Source: Bradyrhizobium arachidis
GTDB lineage: Bacteria; Pseudomonadota; Alphaproteobacteria; Rhizobiales; Xanthobacteraceae
Direction of reading: 5' to 3'
NCBI RefSeq assembly: GCF_015291705.1
Contig: NZ_CP030050.1
Coordinates: 7,068,001-7,132,000, forward strand
DNA: 64,000 nt
The notes under the pieces were generated by a model that was given only the letters and a program-made list of their open reading frames with translations, did not search any database and was not told where the DNA came from. Positions 51,051-59,369 of this stretch are shown piece by piece (positions within the stretch are counted from its first letter, which is position 1; every line of letters starts with the position of its first letter). The position numbers and the translations under genes are program-made.

Positions 51051-52577
51051 ATGCCTGTATTGCTTCCGACATCCAGCTCGCGCGGCCGAGCCGGCGCAAC
51101 ACGCGCGGCAGCCAGCGACCATGCAGTCATCATCGCCGGCGGCGGCCCGACCGGGCTGATGCTGGCCGCCGAGCTCGCGCTCGCCGAGGTCGATGTCGCC
51201 ATCCTCGAGCGGCGCGCGGACCATGAGCTGGTCGGCACGCGCGCCGGCGGCTTGCACGCGCGCAGCATCGAGATCCTCGATCAGCGCGGCATCGCGGATC
51301 GTTTCCTGCGCGAGGGACAGATTGCCCAGCTCGCGGGCTTCGCCTGGACCCGGCTCGACATCAGTGATCTCGCCACGCGCCACGCTTACGGCCTTGCGCT
51401 GCGGCAGAGCCACATCGAGCGCATCCTGGCGGGCTGGGTCGCCGAGCTCGCCGTGCCGGTCTATCGCAACTGCGTGGTGACGGGCTTCGCACAGGACGAG
51501 ACCGGCGTCGACGTGACCCTGGCCGGCGACAAGACGATGCGGGCAGACTATCTGGTCGGCTGCGACGGCGGCCGCAGCCTGATGCGCAGGGCGGCCGGTA
51601 TCGACTTCGCCGGCTCCGATCCGACGCTGAGCAATCTCATGGCCGAGGTCGAGATGAGCGAAGAGCCCGCCTTCGGCCTGCGTCACGACGCGCTCGGCTT
51701 CCATGGCCTCAGCAAGGCGGAGAGCGGGCGCGTGCTGGTCGTCGTGACCGAAGCAACGCTCGAGCGCACCGGCGAGCCGGGCCTGCGCGATCTCAGCGAG
51801 GCGCTCGTCGCCGTCTACGGCACCGATTTCGGCCTCAAGAATCCCGCCTGGATCTCCCGCTTCACCGATGCGGCGCGGCAGGCCGTCTCCTATCGCAAAG
51901 GACGCGTGCTGCTCGCCGGCGATGCCGCGCACATCCATCATTCCGTCGGCGGGCAAGGCCTCAACACCGGCGTGCAGGACGCGGTCAATCTCGGCTGGAA
52001 GCTGGCGCAGGTCGTCAAGGGCATCTCGCCCCAAATCCTGCTCGACACCTACCACACCGAGCGTCATCCCGTCGCCGCGCGCGTGCTGCGCAACACCAAG
52101 GCGCAGATCGCCCTGCTCCGCCGCGCCGAGGACGGCCTCAACGCCGCGCGCGAAACGGTATCCGAGCTGCTTGCCATGGACGAACCGCGAAAACGCTTTG
52201 GCGCAATGATGAGCGGGCTCGATATCCGCTACGATCTCGGCGAAGGCCATCCGATGCTGGGGCGCCGCGTGCCTGATCTCGATCTGGTCGTCGACGGCCG
52301 GCCGTTGCGATTATTCACGCTGCTGCACGGCGCGCAAGGCGTGTTGCTTAATTTCGGCGAGGCACGGAATTTCGACATCGCGCCCTGGACCAATCGCCTC
52401 AGCGCGATCAACGCCAGCTACGACGGCGCCTGGGAACTTCCCGCCATCGGACAAGTCAACGCGCCCGATGCGGTTCTGGTGCGACCCGACGGGCATGTGG
52501 CGTGGGTTGGAGACGAGAGCGAAAGCGGACTTGTGGAGGCGCTCACGACCTGGTTCGGTCCGGCCGCTGTGGCGTAG
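51051..52577 (+). CDS. FAD-dependent aromatic monooxygenase (PheA/TfdB or Rox type)
   Basis: The protein is 508 residues from MPVLLPTSS. The three group A fingerprints are present: VIIAGGGPTGLMLAAELALAEV near the N-terminus, GCDGGRSLMRRAAGIDF (DG motif) and GRVLLAGDAAHIHHSVGGQGLNTGVQDAVNLGWKLA (GD motif). The C-terminal thioredoxin-like domain ends VLVRPDGHVAW, as in phenol, polyketide and rifampicin monooxygenases. The start has GAGGGG eight bases ahead. It stands alone between repeat copies C and D, suggesting a mobile or recently placed cassette. The substrate is unknown. Confidence 0.88.
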   Translation: MPVLLPTSSSRGRAGATRAAASDHAVIIAGGGPTGLMLAAELALAEVDVAILERRADHELVGTRAGGLHARSIEILDQRGIADRFLREGQIAQLAGFAWTRLDISDLATRHAYGLALRQSHIERILAGWVAELAVPVYRNCVVTGFAQDETGVDVTLAGDKTMRADYLVGCDGGRSLMRRAAGIDFAGSDPTLSNLMAEVEMSEEPAFGLRHDALGFHGLSKAESGRVLVVVTEATLERTGEPGLRDLSEALVAVYGTDFGLKNPAWISRFTDAARQAVSYRKGRVLLAGDAAHIHHSVGGQGLNTGVQDAVNLGWKLAQVVKGISPQILLDTYHTERHPVAARVLRNTKAQIALLRRAEDGLNAARETVSELLAMDEPRKRFGAMMSGLDIRYDLGEGHPMLGRRVPDLDLVVDGRPLRLFTLLHGAQGVLLNFGEARNFDIAPWTNRLSAINASYDGAWELPAIGQVNAPDAVLVRPDGHVAWVGDESESGLVEALTTWFGPAAVA

Positions 52578-52605
52578 CGTACGAAGATCTCAAATGCGAT
52601 CAAAC

Positions 52606-52689
52606 AACAACGCCCGCGGTGCGCCGCGGGCGTGATCTGAATTGATCTCGATGATACCACTCTGCCGGTGTTTGCCCGACGTATCAAAT
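52606..52689 (+). repeat. Dispersed repeat, copy D
   Basis: The hairpin CGCCCGCGG/CCGCGGGCG lies 30 bases after the monooxygenase stop, followed by TCGATGATACCA and the tail TGCCGGTGTTTGCCCGACG (one T shorter). It sits between two convergent genes and can act as a terminator. Confidence 0.8.
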
Positions 52690-52728
52690 GCGGCACGTCA
52701 CGCGGCGCGAGACTCCGTAGCTTGACGT

Positions 52729-54390
52729 TCACTCCGGGCGAAGGAGCGGCCGTATCCAGCGGGAGAACCACTCATCAGCATCATTGCGCGGGTTGCCCGG
52801 ATCATCCACTCCGAAAATCGGTGGTTGAATGACGTAGCTCGGCTCGTTCGCGAGCCCGCCGATCGGCCCGCTCGTCTGCCGTGACCGGCCGTCAGCAGTC
52901 GGCACGGTCCAGTTGCCAAACCGATCGTCAAACTCGGTGGAAGGCAGATATGGTACTGGTGTACTCCCGGACGTGAACACGCTACCCGCATTCGACGCGT
53001 TCACGCGGGTGAGACGCCGAACCTCTTCGGGTGCGACAGCGTCAGCAGCGAGCGGAGCTCCTGGTGCGTTCGATGGCGCGACAGACCTCGTGTCAACTGG
53101 CGTGTCGGTCCAGTTTCCGAAGCGATCGGAAACGGAACCGCCGGACCCAGCGTCTTGACCAAGCGGCGCGCGCTGACTGAGCGGCGATCCAGGCATCGGT
53201 GACACAAGATCACCGCTCCTCGTCGTGTTGCCAGCCATGCCCCCGTTAATGAACGCGTTGAACGCGGGCGCGCCCATTGAGAATACTCCTCCACGATCAG
53301 TTAAGATGTCGCTCGCAGGTTCGGAACCTGGCTCTTGCGCATTGGCAGCCCGAGAAGTTAGCGCTAGACCCGCTAGGATTGCGGCCAACCACGCCGGAAC
53401 GAACGGGACTGCTATACCGAGTGCGGCCCCGCCCGCCAACCAAGGGAGAATATCCTGTGCCAGAGACGAACCGTTGCCAGGAGCATCACGCATTAGCGGA
53501 TTTTCGTAGAATGGCAGTGGCGCGCCAGTCATCGGGTCAAATCTAAGAACCAATGGGTCTGTTGGCGCGGCGGTGGTCGGAGGTAGTTGGCCGAACTGTC
53601 GTTCATTCGGACTAGGCGCAAGAGAAGGTGGCAGCACACCTGTGAAGCGCGGATCACTTCGCCTGAACCCCTCTGGTTCGTTCAGACCTGCGAGTGCCGG
53701 TGAATTGTAGCCCGGTAGCGGCGGAAAGTCGGTCGCATTGACTGGGGCCGAGCCGGGTGTGCGAAAACCACTTGACGAGGGATCAGTCGCTGCGAACTTG
53801 GATCGCCACCGCGTCCCGTCCAGATCCCGATTGCCTGAAGTTACATTGACGCCAGGATTTCGGGCGATCACCTCATCGATCAGTTTCTCTTTCTCGGCAT
53901 TGTCCAGGTAGAGCCACCATTTAATCAGATGCTGCAGGCCGGAATCTGCTCCTCTTTGCTCAAGCTCTTTAATTTTCCTGAGCTTGTCCGGGTACCGGTC
54001 GCGATACGCTCTGTAGTCCTTGAAGACCCTCTCTATACCGAGAGCAACGTCCTCGTCCGTTTTGCCGATCGGTACATTCACGTAAAGATCCTCGTTGGCA
54101 AAGCCGATACGCATCGCATCAATGAGATTCCTTATCTCTTCAGCTCGATCGCTGGGGCTTGGCGTCTGTGCGATGTGATGCAGCGTCTTACAGACGGCTT
54201 CGACATACGAAGAAACGTGCCTTCCCGGATGAGGCGACACATTTAGTTTGGCGGCAAGATTCCGATCAGCCGGCAAATAGATGCGGTTTGCGGGAGAATC
54301 GATATCGAACGTTTCCTTGTCTATATCGCGAAATGCTGGGTGGTTCCTAAAACGCTCAAGGATAATATGATGATCGAAAAAGATCGACAT
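52729..54390 (-). CDS. Long protein with N-terminal AHH-type nuclease domain (putative toxin)
   Basis: This 553-residue protein starts MSIFFDHHIILERFRNHPAF, then FDIDSPANRIYLP and SPHPGRHVSSYVEAV. HH at 7-8, the N-x-I-x-LP strand at 35-40 and the SHP..H element near 52-58 match the AHH family of HNH/EndoVII-type toxin nucleases. A helical part (about 60-180), a Pro-rich part (about 200-310), a hydrophobic segment (about 313-344) and a tail with two DRFGNWT motifs (422 and 489) follow. AHH domains normally sit at the C-terminus, so this order is unusual. GAGGGAGC directly before ATG 54390 supports the start. The gene looks less GC-rich than its neighbours. No signal peptide. Confidence 0.7.
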   Translation of the reverse strand: MSIFFDHHIILERFRNHPAFRDIDKETFDIDSPANRIYLPADRNLAAKLNVSPHPGRHVSSYVEAVCKTLHHIAQTPSPSDRAEEIRNLIDAMRIGFANEDLYVNVPIGKTDEDVALGIERVFKDYRAYRDRYPDKLRKIKELEQRGADSGLQHLIKWWLYLDNAEKEKLIDEVIARNPGVNVTSGNRDLDGTRWRSKFAATDPSSSGFRTPGSAPVNATDFPPLPGYNSPALAGLNEPEGFRRSDPRFTGVLPPSLAPSPNERQFGQLPPTTAAPTDPLVLRFDPMTGAPLPFYENPLMRDAPGNGSSLAQDILPWLAGGAALGIAVPFVPAWLAAILAGLALTSRAANAQEPGSEPASDILTDRGGVFSMGAPAFNAFINGGMAGNTTRSGDLVSPMPGSPLSQRAPLGQDAGSGGSVSDRFGNWTDTPVDTRSVAPSNAPGAPLAADAVAPEEVRRLTRVNASNAGSVFTSGSTPVPYLPSTEFDDRFGNWTVPTADGRSRQTSGPIGGLANEPSYVIQPPIFGVDDPGNPRNDADEWFSRWIRPLLRPE

Positions 54391-55130
54391 GCTCCCTCAT
54401 GAATTGGGCCCCCGTTGGGGCGTGGGCAGATGAATTTCGACGCGGAAACCCATGGAGGTGAGCGAGCGCGACGGCAGCGGGGAGCCGCGCGAGCTTGCCA
54501 AACCGGATTGCAATTTTCTGAAATGCTTGAGCTTGAAGACGGAGCGGCGATCATCCGCGACGCATGCGACTCGGAGAGCAATGCCCCGGTCGCAGGCCGA
54601 ACGCGGACAAGTCTTGCGACTTGCGACTCGGGTCGCGCGCAGAACGTATCGGCGCTCGAACCGCGATCAACGTCGCAGCAAGCGAACCCGATATACCAAC
54701 GAGGCGGCGCGCAGATCGCGGGCTAGCGTGAGCCCGGCCGGTGAGCGCGAGCCGCTGCGCTCATCTTGGTGCCCATGTTCCGCCAGGAAGGTCTATGGCG
54801 TGGTCTTCGCCTGCGTTGTTTGCGGCAGCGTGGTGAGGTACGATCATCGATCCCTCGATCTGCGCATTTGAATGCGGCGATGCCCGCTGTCCATGCAGAC
54901 GTTTGCAAATCGCGCGCCCCCTCACATCGCTCATAAGATTGGTCGGGTAGACGGCACGAAGCGCGCGGAAGGTTCGCTAGTGCGCAACCCGAGCTCTGCA
55001 TGCCGAACAAAACTGGTCGACTTGAACTCTTGATGGAATCGAACGCGCCAGCGTCTCGCGCACATTCAGCACGGCATTGCGCCTGCAAGCGAACCAGACA
55101 TCATCGCACGAAGAGGCTGAGGCTGGGTGC
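54391..55130. other. Gene-poor stretch between toxin-like and immunity-like genes
   Basis: I see only open frames of low quality here (Arg-rich shadows), including an 88-codon minus-strand frame ending near 54392 that has no recognisable family. It may be a decayed gene or the remnant of an inserted element. Confidence 0.4.
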
Positions 55131-55763
55131 TCAAGGTTTCGACACGTCTTTAAACCGAATTCTCTTGAGACCCGCCGCCTTGCACGCGTCCTTCATGTCT
55201 TGATCGCATATGACGTCTGCCTCAGCATGAGCCATCCGAAAGATATGCGCTTTGCCGATTGCAGCCTCCGTAAAGACCCGTTTGGAGCCCGGCAGGGCCA
55301 GGTAGACCTTCTTTCCAAAATCGAGGGAGCGAGGATTGTCCTCAATCCGAATGATTAGACGCGATTGCGATTCATCCAGCGCGTCGAGAACGCGAACAAC
55401 ATCGCAGAGCCAATAGTCCGGCCCGTGGTAGCTACCCTGCGGCACTCGCACATGGCACGGCACAAACACAAAGGCCTCCGGGTCAAGCCCCTCTAACACT
55501 GCCTTTGTTCGATCCGAAATGAGCCACCAACCGTAATAGGGCTCGAGGTCGTACGGCAAACTACCTTTCGACTTATCAAACACGAATGATGCAGGCGCCG
55601 TAGAAGCCGGCAGACGGAATACCTCGTAGGGAGGAAGGATACTTTCGTCTTCTAGCCAATAACCCGGCCTGCCGCCCACGCTGTAGTCAGGTCCCATTTC
55701 GTAGTAGCGGCGTTTCCGCGCTCGCGATCGTTTCGCAATCGAAACCGCCCTTTCGTCATTCAT
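55131..55763 (-). CDS. Imm11 (DUF1629)-like immunity protein
   Basis: The protein is 210 residues from MNDERAVSIAKR. The middle and end show the Imm11/DUF1629 pattern: PYYGWWLISDRTKAVLEGLDPEAFVFVPCHV, DYWLCDVVRVLDALDESQS, and IGKAHIFRMAHAEADVICDQDMKDACKAAGLKRIRF. Family members protect against nuclease and other toxins of polymorphic systems. It is on the same strand as the AHH protein, about 0.74 kb upstream. Several in-frame upstream Met codons exist up to 55820; 55763 is the choice with a GGGGGCAG site, though that is weak. Confidence 0.72.
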   Translation of the reverse strand: MNDERAVSIAKRSRARKRRYYEMGPDYSVGGRPGYWLEDESILPPYEVFRLPASTAPASFVFDKSKGSLPYDLEPYYGWWLISDRTKAVLEGLDPEAFVFVPCHVRVPQGSYHGPDYWLCDVVRVLDALDESQSRLIIRIEDNPRSLDFGKKVYLALPGSKRVFTEAAIGKAHIFRMAHAEADVICDQDMKDACKAAGLKRIRFKDVSKP

Positions 55764-55829
55764 AACTGCCCCCATTGAACGTCGTGCCCGAACTCGTGAC
55801 ATGCAACGAACCAATATCAATGGCCCAAC

Positions 55830-55915
55830 AACAAAGCCCGCGGCATCCCGCGGGCTTTATCCAAATTCGTCTCGATGATACCACTCTGCCAGTGTTTTGC
55901 CCGACGTGTCAAACG
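55830..55915 (+). repeat. Dispersed repeat, copy E, with perfect terminator-like hairpin
   Basis: AAAGCCCGCGG at 55833 pairs with CCGCGGGCTTT ending at 55858 around a four-base loop, giving a terminator able to act both ways. Then come TCGATGATACCA and the tail TGCCAGTGTTTTGCCCGACG. It lies between the DUF4261-like gene stop and the Imm11-like start. Confidence 0.82.
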
Positions 55916-55972
55916 ACCCTTCTGAATGCGACGCGCAACTCCTTCCGCAAGTCATCTCGCTCTATCATGCCC

Positions 55973-56746
55973 CTATTGCATCGAACCGTCGCTACAGAAA
56001 AACACGGGCAGACCGCCGAACTGATCGGAGTTCTTGTATCTGACCGCGAAGCGCTCACGTTCGTCGCGGCCAAACGTATCGCCGTCTTTGACCACAGGTC
56101 CATGCTCGACGAGATAGGCGGCAAGGCCGTCGACCTTGTCGAGCAATGTTGCAAGCGGCAGCTTGCGGGTCTCGAACTGAATCTCACGGTCGGCAAATGC
56201 CGACAGCCCCATCGTCACCGCGCCGATGCCCACGTCCGACCGGAACGGCAGGATGTCGACCCACAGCGAGACGGGATAGTCGGGGAACGGTGCGAACGAT
56301 CGGCTGGACATGTCGAGCCACAGATCGGCCGGCCGCGCGACCTTGCCATTCCAAACCACGCCGCAGCATTGCGGCATGGTCGCAATCAATGCGCCGATGA
56401 CTGCCGTCGTCAGACGAGCTGTGGGCAGCTGCCGTTGGTTTTGGCCAAGCACCGAAACAATCAGATGCCCTCTGTGGCGCGCCGCAACCGTCTCGGCTTG
56501 CGGCCATGTCGTCGAAGCGCGCGCCCATAGCCCGGAGTCCTCTGGAATGGGCGCGGGCATCGACATCACCGCAACAAGTTCGTTGCCACAGCGAATGAGC
56601 GGCGAATCCTGGCGAGCGCCCTCGTCGCCTCCTTCCACCTCCATCGGCAGTTCGGGATGTCGCGCGCGAACGGCTTTGGCAAGCGCGACCATGTCCGGAG
56701 TTGCGGGGGATTCCAACAAGACCAAGGCGAGAAACGAATTACTCAT
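55973..56746 (-). CDS. DUF4261-like protein, possible second immunity factor
   Basis: The protein is 257 residues from MSNSFLALVLLESPATPDMVAL. It has an early strand-rich half (ELVAVMSMPAPIPEDSGLWARASTTWPQAETVAARHRGHLIVSVLG) and a later SLWVDILPFRSDVGIGAVTMGLSAF stretch. Together these are the DUF4261 pattern: first a set-aside of test values, then the WVD motif and an enzyme-like core. DUF4261 proteins are seen in toxin-immunity neighbourhoods. It is separated from the Imm11-like gene by repeat copy E, so it is probably transcribed on its own. Start 56746 is chosen over GTG 56758. Confidence 0.65.
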   Translation of the reverse strand: MSNSFLALVLLESPATPDMVALAKAVRARHPELPMEVEGGDEGARQDSPLIRCGNELVAVMSMPAPIPEDSGLWARASTTWPQAETVAARHRGHLIVSVLGQNQRQLPTARLTTAVIGALIATMPQCCGVVWNGKVARPADLWLDMSSRSFAPFPDYPVSLWVDILPFRSDVGIGAVTMGLSAFADREIQFETRKLPLATLLDKVDGLAAYLVEHGPVVKDGDTFGRDERERFAVRYKNSDQFGGLPVFFCSDGSMQ

Positions 56747-56909
56747 CGGCCGCCCCACGCAGGTTCGAGGCGCGACTGATGATCAATCACGGCTCGCTCA
56801 AAGGTTGAGATGCAGCTACATAGAACAAATAGAGAACAAAGTCAAACGCTCGTTTTGGTGTTCTGCGCAATGCGCGAAGTCGTGCTCCCCGCAAGCCAAG
56901 GCACAAACC

Positions 56910-57086
56910 TCATTCCCCACGATCGTCCCCGCCCTGCCCGTCTTCCTTCCGCGGCGCATCCATCGTCTTGCGTCCGAGAAACGTATCAGGCAGCGGTTGC
57001 TTCAACAGTTCGCGGCATTCATGCGCCAACTTCCGCATGAATTCGGCCTGCTCATGATCGACAGGCAATGGTCGGAAAATCCGCAT
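56910..57086 (-). CDS. Small protein with LKQPxPDTFLGRKT motif, copy 1
   Basis: The protein is 58 residues: a short N-terminus, a helix (EQAEFMRKLAHECREL), then LLKQPLPDTFLGRKTMDAPR and an acidic tail. A closely similar protein is encoded at 57821-58015. GGAG about nine bases upstream supports ATG 57086; the frame is open to 57137 but that part overlaps a conserved leader. Function unknown; no membrane segment. Confidence 0.7.
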   Translation of the reverse strand: MRIFRPLPVDHEQAEFMRKLAHECRELLKQPLPDTFLGRKTMDAPRKEDGQGGDDRGE

Positions 57087-57105
57087 GATGCGTGCTCCTC
57101 GCATT

Positions 57106-57171
57106 GCAGGCGGGAGCACGATCGGTCTCTCAGCCACCGACGCCTACGGACGAAAGCCTTGGCCGGTGATG
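57106..57171 (-). other. Conserved leader upstream of small-protein copy 1
   Basis: This stretch and 58037-58101 are nearly identical over about 65 bases (shared blocks include ATCGGTCTCTCAGCCACCGA). Each ends about 20 bases before the ATG of its gene, so it is a shared promoter, 5' untranslated element or structured RNA. Confidence 0.65.
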
Positions 57172-57421
57172 TCTGGCCAACGACGTGCGGTCATCATTGT
57201 TCAAAATTGAGCCTGAGAAATCGCACCGCAGTAAAATGAGTAATTCGCTCAAACGCCTCAGACTTGGCCAAAAGAATCTTCGCAGCGACGTATCATATGA
57301 TGCGGACTCTCCGCCTGGAAGGAACGTAAGGTTAACCCATCACCGCAAGGCCCGAGGTAACGATCGGTGATGAGAACGCCAATTGCGCTTCCCGCCCGCA
57401 CTCGAACAAGGGAGCAGCGCC
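57172..57421. other. AT-richer divergent promoter region
   Basis: No gene is supported here. The stretch 57195-57310 is noticeably AT-richer than its surroundings and probably holds the promoters for the divergent small genes. Confidence 0.4.
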
Positions 57422-57622
57422 ATGCAGAAGCGGCGTCGATTCAAGCAGACCAAGACACTCGGCCAGCGACTGGCCGAAGAGGTGACACGCCTGCGCGATC
57501 AGGCGCGCGCGCTGCCGCCGGGCCGCAGCCGCGAGATGCTGCTGCGCAAGGCGCGGCAGGACGAGACGGCGATACAGATCGAGTCCTGGCTTCGCTCGCC
57601 GGGCCTGAGGGCTCCGACATGA
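57422..57622 (+). CDS. Small basic protein, MQKRRRFKQTKTL type
   Basis: This 66-residue, Arg/Lys-rich helical protein starts MQKRRRFKQTKTLGQRLAEE and ends WLRSPGLRAPT, with a central LPPGRSREMLLRKARQDE. I have the impression that this type recurs in Bradyrhizobium genomes. AAGGGAGC lies ahead of ATG 57422. Its stop overlaps the start of the next gene (ATGA). Function unknown. Confidence 0.75.
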   Translation: MQKRRRFKQTKTLGQRLAEEVTRLRDQARALPPGRSREMLLRKARQDETAIQIESWLRSPGLRAPT

Positions 57623-57843
57623 CGCAGCAATATCGCGCTTATCTGATCGGCGAGAACGGCGTCTTCCGCTCCGCCGAAGCGTTCGAGGCGATGTCGGACG
57701 AGAAGGCGCTCGCCTTCGCGCGGCAGTTCACCCGGCAGGGAAATGTCGAGGTCTGGCAGCTCGGCCGCAAGATCGGCCTGCTCAAGCAGGCGGCGTCCGG
57801 CGCCACATCGGGTCGCATCGTCAATCCGTCACGCCCGTCCTGA
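57619..57843 (+). CDS. Small hypothetical protein coupled to the basic protein
   Basis: This 74-residue soluble protein, MTQQYRAYLIGENGVFRSAE, continues with EAMSDEKALAFARQFTRQGNVEVWQLGRKIGLL, a beta-alpha-beta pattern. The same short architecture (input strand, helix, Trp-containing strand) is common in small rhizobial proteins. Its tail overlaps the convergent small gene by 23 bases. Confidence 0.7.
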   Translation: MTQQYRAYLIGENGVFRSAEAFEAMSDEKALAFARQFTRQGNVEVWQLGRKIGLLKQAASGATSGRIVNPSRPS

Positions 57844-58015
57844 AATCCTGTTCTTTCGGAAAAGGCTCATGGGTCTTGCGGCCGAGGAAGGTGTCCGGCC
57901 GCGGCTGCTTCAGCACGCTGGCCGCTTGCGCCGTCAGCTCGCGGATGCGGGCATTCTGCTCGCTGATCTCGGCAGCCAGCTCGTGCACGCTGTCGATGAG
58001 TGATTTGCCGATCAT
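57821..58015 (-). CDS. Small protein with LKQPxPDTFLGRKT motif, copy 2
   Basis: This 64-residue paralogue of the gene at 56910-57086 contains a helix (SLIDSVHELAAEISEQNARI) and the shared VLKQPRPDTFLGRKTHEPF, then a short tail. ATG 58015 is preceded by GGGAGCGCGGCC. The conserved leader begins 22 bases upstream. Since both gene and leader are repeated, the pair arose by duplication, with the plus-strand genes at 57422-57843 lying between the copies. Confidence 0.72.
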   Translation of the reverse strand: MIGKSLIDSVHELAAEISEQNARIRELTAQAASVLKQPRPDTFLGRKTHEPFPKEQDFRTGVTD

Positions 58016-58036
58016 GGCCGCGCTCCCTTCGCTCAT

Positions 58037-58101
58037 GCAGGCGGGAGCGCGATCGGTCTCTCAGCCACCGACGCCTACGGGCAGAGCCTCGGCCGGTGAT
58101 G
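58037..58101 (-). other. Conserved leader upstream of small-protein copy 2
   Basis: Near-identical to 57106-57171, with a few substitutions. The conservation outside coding sequence is stronger than between the two proteins at their N-termini. Confidence 0.65.
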
Positions 58102-58141
58102 ACGTGACCATACACCTTTCGAGGAAAGGCTGCAGCGGAAT

Positions 58142-58309
58142 TCAGTCACCCCAGGTGCGCTTGCCGCACGCGCACAGGTAGACACGGACGGTAGTGCCGC
58201 TGCGCGGGTCCAGGAATTTGTCCGCGAGCCTCGGCCATGCCTCGCATTCCGGGCAGCGGCGGCAGAGATGCACCACGGAATCCTCGCGCTTTTCATCGTC
58301 ATCCGTCAT
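58142..58309 (-). CDS. Small Cys-rich zinc-ribbon-like protein
   Basis: This 55-residue protein starts MTDDDEKREDSVVHLCRRCP, followed by ECEAW and, near the end, YLCACGKRTWGD. The Cys pairs (C-x2-C-x2-C and C-x-C) suggest a zinc ribbon. It is too short for typical gene-finder cut-offs. The open frame runs from ATG 58309 to TGA 58142; GGAG lies close upstream. Function unknown. Confidence 0.65.
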   Translation of the reverse strand: MTDDDEKREDSVVHLCRRCPECEAWPRLADKFLDPRSGTTVRVYLCACGKRTWGD

Positions 58310-58354
58310 GCGGAGGAGAATACAGCTCTCGCAGGGGCGTTTCCCTGCCCCAGG

Positions 58355-58567
58355 TTAATCGGCGTCACTTTGGTGCTCAGACAGTTCTTCCGTCCGATCT
58401 TGCGATCTGGGCCAGACCCGGGGCACGGGTGCGGCCAGCAGCGCCTCCGCGGACGCGATCATCTCGATGGACCGTTGCAGCATCTGGAGCGTGGCCTGGT
58501 TGCCGGCGCGGATGCGCCTCATCCGCGTCTCGACAAGGATCTCGATCCATTCCCGGTCATTCGGCAT
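58355..58567 (-). CDS. Small helical hypothetical protein
   Basis: This 70-residue protein MPNDREWIEILVETRMRRIR continues with AGNQATLQMLQRSIEMIASAEALL, two amphipathic helices. It is probably soluble. ATG pairs at 58567-58570 follow GGAAGCGG. The C-terminus is polar. No family recognised. Confidence 0.6.
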   Translation of the reverse strand: MPNDREWIEILVETRMRRIRAGNQATLQMLQRSIEMIASAEALLAAPVPRVWPRSQDRTEELSEHQSDAD

Positions 58568-58713
58568 CATGCCAACCGCTTCCGGACAGAACGCCCGCAA
58601 GCTTAACCCATGTTAAGCCGATTGGTTCCCATCCGGTCCTGGTTCGAAAAATAGGATCTGCTCCCTTGCGATAGATCAAGCCGAGCGCCTGACAAACAGC
58701 GCGGCTTGTAACC

Positions 58714-58851
58714 ATGGATCGCCAGCCTCCAAAGATACAGGACCCGCCGCCCGCCAAGCTGTCGCGGACCGAGGAAGCTCGCCGCCTCATTGAAGAGTAT
58801 GTAGCCAGCCTCCAGCAGGTGATCCAGAAGCTGCGCCGCAAGATGAACTAG
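58714..58851 (+). CDS. 45-residue basic helical protein
   Basis: MDRQPPKIQDPPPAKLSRTE then EARRLIEEYVASLQQVIQKL and RRKMN: a proline-rich start and one amphipathic helix. No strong ribosome site is visible, so support is from codon pattern and similarity in style to the neighbouring small genes. Confidence 0.5.
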   Translation: MDRQPPKIQDPPPAKLSRTEEARRLIEEYVASLQQVIQKLRRKMN

Positions 58852-58891
58852 CCGCGCACGGGCGTGGCAAGATTGGCTGCCCGCGGCCGCC

Positions 58892-59152
58892 TCATTCCTC
58901 GGCCAGCTTGCGCTCGATATAGGCATCCACCGTCTCGGCGAACGAACGCTGCACGCCGACCGCGACACCGTACTGATCGAGCGCATCGCGCTGGAGCACG
59001 CGCAGGCCGCGCCCGCGGGCGCTGACCGGCGCGGTGTTCAGATATTGATCGATGGCGCCCTTGGCGAGCGGGATGGCCTTGGGGTCGCCCCTCGCGATCA
59101 ACAGGCGCAGGAGGCTCTGGCATTCGGCGAGGCCAGGCATGGTATCCTTCAT
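58892..59152 (-). CDS. Small hypothetical protein, translationally coupled
   Basis: This 86-residue protein, MKDTMPGLAECQSLLRLLIA, has three or four helices and ends VDAYIERKLAEE. Its ATG overlaps the stop of the 34-codon gene upstream (ATGA), so ATG 59152 is preferred over 59140. No family recognised. The helical pattern with GDPKAIPLAKGAIDQYL hints at a protein-binding role. Confidence 0.65.
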   Translation of the reverse strand: MKDTMPGLAECQSLLRLLIARGDPKAIPLAKGAIDQYLNTAPVSARGRGLRVLQRDALDQYGVAVGVQRSFAETVDAYIERKLAEE

Positions 59153-59253
59153 CCTTGCCGCGATTTCGGCTTCGGCTTTTTCACGGGCTGGGTATGGGTG
59201 CCGAACAGGGCCAGCAGAAACGCGACTTCTTCCTTCGAACCGATCTGGATCAT
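59149..59253 (-). CDS. 34-residue leader-like gene
   Basis: MIQIGSKEEVAFLLALFGTH then a basic KKPKPKSRQG tail. It has GGAGACA ahead of the ATG and ends in the ATGA overlap with the next gene, which argues that it is translated. Confidence 0.5.
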   Translation of the reverse strand: MIQIGSKEEVAFLLALFGTHTQPVKKPKPKSRQG

Positions 59254-59369
59254 GATTGTCTCCTTTTCGCTCCGTTGGTCGGGGCCGGACGCGAAGGAGT
59301 TCAGGACGATCTGGTTTCAGGACTGTTTCAGGCGTGTTTCGTCAGAATCTTGCGCCTGCCTGGGTGGCC

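Noticed and set aside
54452..54871. Plus-strand open frame of 139 codons between toxin-like and immunity-like genes
   Set aside because: Arg/Ser-rich, with no ribosome site and no recognisable fold.
58075..58302. Minus-strand open frame of 75 codons
   Set aside because: The overlapping 55-codon frame 58142-58309 has ordered Cys pairs and a better start; the 75-codon frame is its shadow.
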